Assembly: GCA_001513505.1 (NCBI GenBank)
Contig: LFTM01000130.1
Location: forward strand, 1-7,962
Direction: 5' to 3'
Source: Clostridiales bacterium DTU092
GTDB lineage: Bacteria > Bacillota > Clostridia > Caldicoprobacterales > Caldicoprobacteraceae
Length of the DNA stretch: 7,962 nucleotides
Shown here: piece after piece, positions 1-4,610 of the stretch
Position numbering within the stretch: position 1 is the first letter of the stretch
How the letters are laid out: each line of letters opens with the position of its first letter
The notes under the pieces: model-generated
The model's database searches: none
What the model was told of the DNA's origin: nothing
What the model saw: the letters and a program-made list of their open reading frames with translations, nothing else
Made by a program: the position numbers and the translations under genes

Positions 1-407
1 ATATAGGGCTTCCCGGTTTTATAGCTTATAAAACGGACCAGATCATTTATTGTACCAGAACCTACGGCAAGCAGAAAATCCATCGAGGGATCGAATTCAA
101 GCAGAATATGTGTGATAGATGATTCATCGGGTTTTACTTCAGAGTCGTCATTTAATATGCATACTTTAATATTGTAACCCTTTGAGGCCAATATTTCCTG
201 AATTTCTTTTCCGGCCAGCGGCCACGTGTTTTGGTCGCATACAATTAACCCCTTCGTTCCCAGACCCGCACGGGCCAGTATGACGGGAATTTCTGCCGCC
301 GCATTTTCCTGAATAACCACGGATTTCAATGGTATTGAGTGTTTTCTGCCGCATTGACAGTTAAAAACAGTTCCCAGTTTGCTGGTATATGAGAACATGA
401 CAGACAT
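1..407 (-). CDS. egsA: sn-glycerol-1-phosphate dehydrogenase (AraM/EgsA family), 5' part only
   Basis: The gene runs leftward and is cut by the window edge, so only the first 135 residues of a protein that is normally about 350-400 residues are visible. The family reduces dihydroxyacetone phosphate to sn-glycerol-1-phosphate with NAD(P)H in the cytoplasm; in Firmicutes such as Bacillus (AraM) this feeds ether-type prenylglyceryl phosphates. Seen in the sequence: an N-terminal Cys-x-Cys-Gly motif (CQCGRKH, residues 17-23) and the nucleotide-binding segment AVGSGTINDLVRF (114-126) followed by TGKPY, both typical of AraM-type proteins. The ATG at 407 is chosen because AGGAAG lies six bases upstream; a second in-frame ATG at 398 is possible. 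It diverges from the DUF4886 gene. A general iron-dependent alcohol or glycerol dehydrogenase is the alternative, but the GSGTIND segment favours AraM/EgsA. The metal-binding His residues lie outside the window. Confidence 0.85.
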   Translation of the reverse strand, partial: MSVMFSYTSKLGTVFNCQCGRKHSIPLKSVVIQENAAAEIPVILARAGLGTKGLIVCDQNTWPLAGKEIQEILASKGYNIKVCILNDDSEVKPDESSITHILLEFDPSMDFLLAVGSGTINDLVRFISYKTGKPY

Positions 408-477
408 ACAGTTCTTCCTTTCTATGTATTTATGCTGCTAACCATGCTTTTATATGAGATGGTGGTCTGCTTTTTTT

Positions 478-486
478 ATTATAACA
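478..486 (-). promoter_or_regulatory. candidate extended -10 promoter for egsA
   Basis: On the minus strand the sequence reads TG-T-TATAAT, an exact extended -10 element, about 70 bases upstream of the egsA start codon. No convincing -35 hexamer is seen 16-18 bases further upstream, which extended -10 promoters can tolerate. It is inferred by position only. Confidence 0.4.
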
Positions 487-576
487 CATGTTGCAGGAGG
501 ACATGGATATGTGCCGGCAAAATATTATATAAAAAACATAAGACAGAGGGATGATGAATAATCAGTATTATTGGTG

Positions 577-582
577 TATAAT
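577..582 (+). promoter_or_regulatory. candidate -10 element for the DUF4886 gene
   Basis: A perfect TATAAT lies about 130 bases upstream of the DUF4886 start. No good TTGACA-like hexamer is found 16-18 bases upstream, so the call rests on the -10 alone. A transcript would begin near 589 and include the 638-691 hairpin. Confidence 0.3.
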
Positions 583-715
583 AGGGGAGTAGATTATGAA
601 GCATAAAAACGGTGGCGGATAAGGGGCCGTACAAAAAATGTCCGGTAAGCGACATCATATGCTGGGATGGTGACGGGAAACAATAGGACATGTAGCAAAA
701 AGGAGAGATATGTTC

Positions 716-1459
716 ATGAAGATACTTGCAATAGGAAACAGTTTTTCGCAGGATGCAACCAGATATCTGCACGATATTGGATTGGCAGACGGTGCACATA
801 TTAAGGTAGTAAATTTATACATAGGGGGTTGTTCGCTGGAAACCCACTGGGACAATGTAAGGAACAATGCAAGTTTGTACTCCTATGAACTAAACGGGCA
901 AGAGACGGGAAAAATGATTTCCATAAAAGATGCTCTGATTAGTGATGACTGGGACTATGTAACCATGCAGCAGGTAAGCAATCTCAGTATTGATTACAAT
1001 ACATATCAACCTTACCTGAGTTATTTGTCGGACTTTGTAAGAAGTTATGCTCCTGATGCCTGTCAGGTTATACATCAGACATGGGCATATGAAGAAGGTT
1101 ATGAAAGGCTGACGGTGGAGCTTGGGTATTCCAGCCAGCTTCAAATGTTTGAGGATCTGAAAGCGGCCTATGAGATGGCGGCAAAAGATTTGGGCGGTTT
1201 GAAAATAATTCCGGGCGGGGAAAGTTTTCAAATTGCAATGAAAAATGGAGTGACAAACCTTTTCAGGGACGGCTTTCACGCAAGCTTAGGCTGCGGAAGG
1301 TACATCCTGGGAGCAGTTTGGTACCAGGCATTGACCGGAAGGAGTAATATGCCCAACACTTTCCGGACATTTGATGAGCCGGTGGATGATGAAACGATAA
1401 ATATTTTGAAAAAATCTGCATATCAGGCAGTGATAGAATACGGATGGGATGTCAGTTAA
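716..1459 (+). CDS. DUF4886 domain protein, SGNH-hydrolase-like
   Basis: This 247-residue cytoplasmic-looking protein has no signal peptide or membrane segment. It begins MKILAIGNSFSQDA, where GNS corresponds to the GDS nucleophile block of SGNH/GDSL esterases (Ser9), and carries DGFHAS near residue 185, which fits the C-terminal Asp-x-x-His catalytic block (Asp185, His188). This is the pattern of DUF4886 proteins, common in gut and anaerobic Firmicutes and Bacteroidetes and often near carbohydrate-degrading genes; the substrate is unknown. A deacetylase or esterase acting on sugars is an inference only. Start: an ATG at 710 is also in frame, but AGGAG at 701-705 is only four bases from it, whereas the ATG at 716 has a ten-base spacing and gives the family's usual N-terminus. 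It appears monocistronic, with a new promoter before chrA. Confidence 0.8.
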   Translation: MKILAIGNSFSQDATRYLHDIGLADGAHIKVVNLYIGGCSLETHWDNVRNNASLYSYELNGQETGKMISIKDALISDDWDYVTMQQVSNLSIDYNTYQPYLSYLSDFVRSYAPDACQVIHQTWAYEEGYERLTVELGYSSQLQMFEDLKAAYEMAAKDLGGLKIIPGGESFQIAMKNGVTNLFRDGFHASLGCGRYILGAVWYQALTGRSNMPNTFRTFDEPVDDETINILKKSAYQAVIEYGWDVS

Positions 1460-1477
1460 AATATGTGGTAAGTTTTA

Positions 1478-1506
1478 TTGTAAACTAATCGACATAATGT
1501 TATACT
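1478..1506 (+). promoter_or_regulatory. candidate sigma-A promoter for the chrA pair
   Basis: TTGTAA (1478-1483) and TATACT (1501-1506) are separated by exactly 17 bases, matching 4/6 and 5/6 of the sigma-A consensus. Transcription would start near 1513, about 30 bases before the chosen start codon. Confidence 0.5.
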
Positions 1507-1543
1507 GAATAGCGATAATCGATAAAAAGGGAGCATGGAAGAA

Positions 1544-2107
1544 ATGGAAGCAAAAGACAGAAGAACAAGGGTAACAAAACTATTTTTGGTATTTTTACGC
1601 ATAGGCGCCTTTACCTTTGGAGGAGGCCTGGCAATGATTCCTTTTATAAAAAGGGAGATTGTGGACAACAACCACTGGATCGAAGAAGAAGATATCGTGG
1701 ATATATTTGCGATTGTACAGTCGGTTCCGGGAGTCATTGCTGTTAATTCCGCCATATTTGTTGGCTATCGCGTAGCCGGCTTTTTAGGTTCCGTGGCTTC
1801 TGCAATAGGTGTGGTTCTTCCTTCATTTATTATTCTTTCGGTTATAGCTTTATTCTTTTCCACATTTAAAAGCATACCGGTTGTTGCCAACGCCTTTGAG
1901 GGTATAAGCGCCGGGGTGACAGCTCTTATTGTAAGCGCTTTGCTCAATCTGCGCAAAGCCAGTATAAAGGATGTCTACGGATGGATAATTGCAGCCTGTG
2001 TATTCTTAATTATGACGGTTACCGATATCAGTGCTGTTTATATCCTATTAGCTTCGGCCATCCTGGGGCTTATTATAAGTTACGTCAGAAAGAAGAAGGG
2101 ATGGTGA
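1544..2107 (+). CDS. chrA: chromate transporter family protein, first of a pair
   Basis: This is a single-domain CHR-family membrane protein of 187 residues, the usual size of the short-chain form. Seen: a basic N-terminus, then FTFGGGLAMIPFI (about residues 23-35), the family's signature, then QSVPGVIAVNSA around residues 57-68, followed by several hydrophobic segments and a basic C-terminal tail (RKKKGW). Short CHR proteins are encoded as adjacent pairs that together match the two halves of long-chain ChrA and act as one transporter at the cell membrane. Chromate export is the named activity, but in many anaerobes the real substrate is untested. In this copy the PGP of the second motif is PGV. 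Start: the ATG at 1535 is only one base from GGGAG (1529-1533), so the ATG at 1544, ten bases away, is preferred. Only three bases separate it from the next gene. Confidence 0.85.
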   Translation: MEAKDRRTRVTKLFLVFLRIGAFTFGGGLAMIPFIKREIVDNNHWIEEEDIVDIFAIVQSVPGVIAVNSAIFVGYRVAGFLGSVASAIGVVLPSFIILSVIALFFSTFKSIPVVANAFEGISAGVTALIVSALLNLRKASIKDVYGWIIAACVFLIMTVTDISAVYILLASAILGLIISYVRKKKGW

Positions 2108-2110
2108 GCC

Positions 2111-2704
2111 ATGTTAAAACTGTTTTTCGAATTATTAATAACATTCTTTAAAATAGGTTTGTTTACTATTGGCGGGGGCTACGCCATGATTCCGCTGATT
2201 CAACAGGAAATAGTGGATCATGGATGGATGTCCTTTAAGGAGACCGTTGATATGATCGCCATTTCAGAGATGACCCCCGGGCCGTTTGCCATAAATTCTG
2301 CTACCTTTGCGGGAGTAAAAACCGGTGGAATAACAGGTGCGGTTTTTGCCACCGCAGGTGTGGTATTGCCCTCATTTATAATTGTTGTTCTTATAGCCAA
2401 GTATTCCGCCCGCTTTATGGAAAAACCCGTAATGCAGTCTGCGCTGTACGGGCTGCGCCCTGCCGTTATCGGCTTGATAGGTGCTGCTGCTTTTTCAATC
2501 GCAATGACAAGCTTTTTTAATGTGCCGGTTAATAATGGTACTATTCCTTTTGCCGGGATCATTCGTGATATTGGCAGTGTAATAGATTTCAAAGCCATTT
2601 TTATCTTTATTGTAGCCATTGTGGCCAGTATAAAGTATAAAGTGCATCCCATACTTCTCATCGTACTATCCGGCGTTCTGGGAATTATATTATACGGAAT
2701 ATAA
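2111..2704 (+). CDS. chrA: chromate transporter family protein, second of a pair
   Basis: This is the partner subunit of the preceding gene: 197 residues and one CHR domain. GGGYAMIPLI (about residues 21-30) and MTPGPFAINSATFAG (about 54-68) are the canonical signature motifs, better conserved than in the upstream copy. Hydrophobic segments follow, at about 76-96, 112-132 and 158-196, consistent with an integral membrane protein. The start codon lies three bases after the upstream stop, so translation is probably coupled; a purine-rich stretch (AAGGGATGG) at the end of the upstream gene can serve as ribosome binding site. The likely role is export of chromate or a related oxyanion with the upstream subunit; the substrate is inferred from the family name only. 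No ordinary U-tract terminator follows; the palindromic repeats begin 12 bases after the stop. Confidence 0.87.
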   Translation: MLKLFFELLITFFKIGLFTIGGGYAMIPLIQQEIVDHGWMSFKETVDMIAISEMTPGPFAINSATFAGVKTGGITGAVFATAGVVLPSFIIVVLIAKYSARFMEKPVMQSALYGLRPAVIGLIGAAAFSIAMTSFFNVPVNNGTIPFAGIIRDIGSVIDFKAIFIFIVAIVASIKYKVHPILLIVLSGVLGIILYGI

Positions 2705-2716
2705 AAAATTGTTTAC

Positions 2717-2765
2717 AGAATATTATGGAAGCCGCCTTGAACTCCAGTGATTGGAATTATATTCT
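2717..2765. repeat. palindromic repeat, internally deleted copy
   Basis: This 49-bp copy carries only the two ends of the family described at 2786-2949 and 3000-3162. Its left end (AGAATATTATGGAAGCC) matches the copy at 3000, and its right end (AGTGATTGGAAT then TATATTCT) matches the right end of the copy at 2786. The join falls at GCCTTG, a hexamer present in both arms of the copy at 3000 (3018-3024 region and 3128-3133), as expected for deletion of the middle by recombination between short direct repeats. Confidence 0.7.
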
Positions 2766-2785
2766 CCTATCAATGAGCATTGTGT

Positions 2786-2949
2786 GCAGAATACTATGGA
2801 AATCACCTTGTGAAAAGGCTTAGAACCTGTTAACGAAGCGGAAGACAGCCGGAACCAATGTCTGAGCGTAAGCGAGTTTTGGTGGAGGCCTGGAGCGAGT
2901 TTTACAGGTTCTTAGCCTTGGAACTTAAGTGATTGGAATAGTATTCTGC
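2786..2949. repeat. palindromic repeat element, full copy 1 (164 bp)
   Basis: The element is bounded by perfect 12-bp inverted ends (GCAGAATACTAT 2786-2797 and ATAGTATTCTGC 2938-2949). An inner pair of 16-nt arms matches at 15 positions (AAGGCTTAGAACCTGT 2815-2830 and ACAGGTTCTTAGCCTT 2904-2919). A side hairpin (TCAC-CTT-GTGA, 2803-2813) and a central stem (ACCA 2854-2857 with TGGT 2880-2883) lie inside. The central loop TGTCTGAGCGTAAGCGAG (2859-2876) is almost identical in the second copy. There is no coding potential of the kind expected for a transposase. It could be a non-autonomous mobile element or a structured RNA or DNA element; I do not recognise a named family. Confidence 0.8.
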
Positions 2950-2999
2950 CAATTTCCTTCATAAAGCCGATGTAAAAACAACTGTGCTGGAACGTATAT

Positions 3000-3162
3000 G
3001 AAGAATATTATGGAAGCCGCCTTGCGGAAAGGCTTAGAGCCTGTTAATGCAGCGGAGGGATAAGCCGAATCACTTGTCTGAGCGAAGCGAGTTTGATGAG
3101 GTCCCGGAGCAAATTTACAGGCTCTTAGCCTTGGAGCTTCAGCGGCTGGAATAATATTCTTC
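3000..3162. repeat. palindromic repeat element, full copy 2 (163 bp)
   Basis: This is the second full copy, in the same orientation as copy 1 and 50 bp after it. The ends are a perfect 12-bp inverted repeat (GAAGAATATTAT 3000-3011 and ATAATATTCTTC 3151-3162). The inner arms are AAGGCTTAGAGCCTGT (3029-3044) and ACAGGCTCTTAGCCTT (3117-3132). The side hairpin is CCGC-CTT-GCGG (3017-3027) and the central stem is ATCA (3069-3072) with TGAT (3094-3097), enclosing TGTCTGAGCGAAGCGAG (3075-3091). Where the stems differ from copy 1, both sides usually change together. It ends 33 bases before the rpsF -35 element. Confidence 0.8.
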
Positions 3163-3195
3163 AATATATCGTATGTACGCGAGAAATTTTTATGG

Positions 3196-3224
3196 TTGCA
3201 TTTAGCAGAATGCGATGATATAAT
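3196..3224 (+). promoter_or_regulatory. sigma-A promoter of rpsF-ssb-rpsR
   Basis: TTGCAT (3196-3201) and a perfect TATAAT (3219-3224) are separated by 17 bases. The predicted start of transcription, near 3231, leaves a leader of about 60 nt before rpsF. Confidence 0.75.
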
Positions 3225-3240
3225 ACATATTTGACAACAT

Positions 3241-3283
3241 CCTTGCTCTGCTGAACAAAGCAGGGCCATAGACCATAAGGAGG
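3241..3283 (+). promoter_or_regulatory. hairpin in the rpsF leader, possible S6:S18 autoregulatory site
   Basis: GCTCTGCT (3245-3252) pairs with AGCAGGGC (3259-3266) through one G-U pair around a GAACAA loop. CCTT (3241-3244) can then pair with AAGG (3277-3280), the first half of the Shine-Dalgarno sequence, leaving a ten-base bulge (CATAGACCAT) on the 3' side. Many bacteria regulate rpsF through an S6:S18 complex bound to a bulged stem in this leader. The conserved CCG bulge that I recall for that motif is not visible here, so the assignment is tentative. Confidence 0.4.
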
Positions 3284-3291
3284 TGAAACGC

Positions 3292-3579
3292 ATGAGAAAA
3301 TATGAAACCCTGTATGTCCTTCAGCCTACACTTGATGAGGAGGCCGTCAAGGCGCTTGTAGAAAGGTTTTCTACTCTTATTACCGAACAGGGTGGACAGG
3401 TTGAAAAGATAGACCAATGGGGAAAGAGGAAGTTGGCCTATCCTATTAAGGATTTCAGAGAGGGATACTATGTACTGATGAACTTCAGTGCAGATGCCGA
3501 TACTCCCCAGGAACTGGAACGTGTTTACAAGATTACCGATGACGTTATTCGCTACCTGATCATCAGGGAAGATGAATAA
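3292..3579 (+). CDS. rpsF: 30S ribosomal protein S6
   Basis: S6 is a small-subunit protein that binds 16S rRNA as a heterodimer with S18 in the platform. The 95-residue product has the usual bacterial length. Its core, QWGKRKLAYPIKDFREGYY (about residues 42-60), and the N-terminus MRKYETLYVLQP are diagnostic. The start is the ATG at 3292, eight bases after AAGGAGG (3277-3283). A longer frame beginning with GTG at 3283 would overlap the ribosome binding site and is rejected. The C-terminus is short and acidic (IIREDE). The gene is first in the rpsF-ssb-rpsR operon, with its own promoter and a leader hairpin that may allow feedback by S6:S18. Confidence 0.97.
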   Translation: MRKYETLYVLQPTLDEEAVKALVERFSTLITEQGGQVEKIDQWGKRKLAYPIKDFREGYYVLMNFSADADTPQELERVYKITDDVIRYLIIREDE

Positions 3580-3598
3580 CAGAAAGTAGGTGTTTTTA

Positions 3599-4033
3599 TT
3601 GTTAAACAAAGTCGTTTTAATCGGTAGGTTGACCAGGGACCCGGAAATACGCCATATACCATCGGGAGCTGCGGTTACAACTTTTACATTGGCTGTTAAC
3701 AGAAACTTTACTAACCAGCAAGGCGAACGGGAAGCGGATTTTATTCCCATTGTAGTATGGCGCGGCCTTGCCGAGACATGTGCCAGATATCTTAGCAAAG
3801 GAAGGTTGGTAGCCGTTTCCGGCCGTATTCAAACCCGCAGTTATGAGAGAGATGGTCAAAGGCGTTATATAACCGAAATTGTTGGAGACGAAGTGGTGTT
3901 CCTGGATCGTGACAGTTCAAGAGGGAACGCAGCACCGGCAGCCATGCCGGAGTATCCGCCAATCGGACAGGATAGTGATTTCAATGTTCCTTTTGAACCT
4001 ATTGAAGGTGAAGACGACGCGCTTCCGTTCTAA
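3599..4033 (+). CDS. ssb: single-stranded DNA-binding protein
   Basis: SSB coats single-stranded DNA during replication, recombination and repair and recruits partner proteins through its C-terminal tip. The 144-residue product has an OB-fold from about residue 1 to 108 (LNKVVLIGRLTRDPEIRH, TFTLAVNRNF, FIPIVVWRGLAE, YLSKGRLVAVSGRIQTR), a linker of about 25 residues poor in Gly and Gln for an SSB, and the acidic tip EDDALPF, which matches the partner-binding DDDIPF-type tail. The start is taken as TTG at 3599: AGGTG (3588-3592) lies six bases upstream and the product begins MLNKVVLIG as in relatives. GTG at 3590 would overlap that site. It lies between rpsF and rpsR, the standard order in Firmicutes. 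Confidence 0.96.
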   Translation: MLNKVVLIGRLTRDPEIRHIPSGAAVTTFTLAVNRNFTNQQGEREADFIPIVVWRGLAETCARYLSKGRLVAVSGRIQTRSYERDGQRRYITEIVGDEVVFLDRDSSRGNAAPAAMPEYPPIGQDSDFNVPFEPIEGEDDALPF

Positions 4034-4092
4034 TGAATTGAACTGTACTGTTTTGGTAAGCTTACATTCTATAAGCGAGGAGGTAAAGTGAA

Positions 4093-4335
4093 ATGGCTGA
4101 AAACGTCAGAAGGGCCAGAGGCAGAAGGGGTAGAAAACGCGTATGCAGCTTCTGTTTAGATAAAGAAGTTAAGATTGATTATAAAGATGTTGCCAGGTTA
4201 AGAAAATACATTACAGAACGCGGTAAGATACTCCCAAGAAGAATTTCCGGCAACTGTGCAAAACATCAGCGACAGCTGACAGTAGCCATAAAGAGAGCAC
4301 GCAACGTTGCGTTGCTGCCATACACAGCAGAATAA
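4093..4335 (+). CDS. rpsR: 30S ribosomal protein S18, zinc-binding form
   Basis: S18 partners S6 on 16S rRNA in the small-subunit platform. The 80-residue product has the conserved core DYKDVARLRKYITERGKILPRR and GNCAKHQRQL, with the terminal AIKRARNVALLPYT. Cys18 and Cys21 (CSFC) with Cys55 and His58 (CAKH) form a plausible zinc site, so this is the C+ type; some bacteria also carry a zinc-free paralogue used under zinc limitation, which is not visible here. The ATG lies eight bases after AGGAGGT (4078-4084). The N-terminal tail is very basic (RRARGRRGRKR). It is the last gene of the operon, followed by a strong terminator. Confidence 0.97.
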   Translation: MAENVRRARGRRGRKRVCSFCLDKEVKIDYKDVARLRKYITERGKILPRRISGNCAKHQRQLTVAIKRARNVALLPYTAE

Positions 4336-4346
4336 ACTGTAAAAGG

Positions 4347-4389
4347 GATCGTACTTGGAATATTCACCTTTTAAGTACGATCTTTTTTT
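4347..4389 (+). terminator. intrinsic terminator of rpsF-ssb-rpsR
   Basis: GATCGTACTT (4347-4356) and AAGTACGATC (4373-4382) form a perfect 10-bp stem, followed directly by seven T residues (4383-4389). The loop is 16 nt. It begins 12 bases after the rpsR stop codon. Confidence 0.92.
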
Positions 4390-4468
4390 ATGTCTACGCT
4401 TTTACCGGATGAATTCCATGCCGTGTTTCTCATTAAAAAAGAAGACGAAAGACATGGGCTTCTTATCT

Positions 4469-4519
4469 GAAGAATATAATGAAAATCGCCTTGCAGAAGG
4501 CTTGAAACCAGTTAATGTA
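4469..4519. repeat. half copy (left end) of the palindromic repeat family
   Basis: From GAAGAATATAAT (4469-4480) through CGCCTTGCAGAAGGCTTG to CCAGTTAATGTA the sequence follows the left arm of the copy at 3000, then the similarity stops. The inner and right arms are missing. The inner arm is degraded (AAACCAGT in place of AGAGCCTGT). It sits 15 bases before the pheA -35 element. Confidence 0.65.
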
Positions 4520-4533
4520 TCCCCATTATAAAG

Positions 4534-4562
4534 TTGACAAAGGACAATGCAGCATATACAAT
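4534..4562 (+). promoter_or_regulatory. sigma-A promoter of pheA
   Basis: A perfect TTGACA (4534-4539) and TACAAT (4557-4562) are separated by 17 bases. Transcription should begin near 4569, about 40 bases before the pheA ATG, too short for a T-box or typical attenuator. Confidence 0.8.
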
Positions 4563-4568
4563 TTAACT

Positions 4569-4604
4569 AACAAATGGCTGAAAGGGAACAACTGGTTAAA
4601 GGGG
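4569..4604 (+). repeat. imperfect 18-bp tandem duplication covering the pheA ribosome binding site
   Basis: Two adjacent 18-base units (4569-4586 and 4587-4604) agree at 14 positions; each ends in a run of A then G (GAAAGGG and TAAAGGGG). The second supplies the pheA Shine-Dalgarno sequence, six bases before the ATG. Confidence 0.55.
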
Positions 4605-4610
4605 AAAAGT

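Larger units (their letters stand above)
408..715. other. divergent intergenic region without a recognisable gene
   Basis: These 308 bases separate egsA from the DUF4886 gene. They contain putative promoters in both directions, and two micro-ORFs preceded by good Shine-Dalgarno sequences: AGGAGG at 495-500 before ATG at 503 or 509 (stop at 530), and AGGGGAG at 583-589 before ATG at 596 (8 codons, stop at 620). A hairpin with 6-bp arms (ATGTCC 638-643, GGACAT 686-691) lies just before the DUF4886 ribosome binding site. No known riboswitch, tRNA or longer reading frame was recognised. The micro-ORFs may be chance or remnants of a lost gene. Confidence 0.4.

Noticed and set aside
596..622. Eight-codon leader peptide before the DUF4886 gene
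   Set aside because: If the TATAAT at 577 is used, transcription starts near 589, so the ribosome binding site would be mostly missing from the RNA.
583..635. GGGGAGTAG resembling the start of a yybP-ykoY or tetrahydrofolate riboswitch
   Set aside because: No closing CUCC-like strand or other conserved core is found downstream, and the predicted transcript would start inside the motif.
2786..3162. CRISPR array
   Set aside because: Only two full units of over 160 bp with internal symmetry are present; there are no short direct repeats with regular spacers.
2925..3293. A 122-codon open frame on the minus strand across the repeat cluster and the rpsF promoter
   Set aside because: It lies over palindromic repeats and a sigma-A promoter, lacks a good ribosome binding site, and its translation resembles no protein family.
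3202..3798. A 198-codon minus-strand open frame
   Set aside because: It is antisense to rpsF and ssb, both of which are certain genes, and the translation has no recognisable domain.
4515..4610. N-terminal extension of PheA by 32 residues
   Set aside because: The upstream ATG is inside the repeat relic and before the promoter; the extension includes the tandem duplication and is not part of the family.
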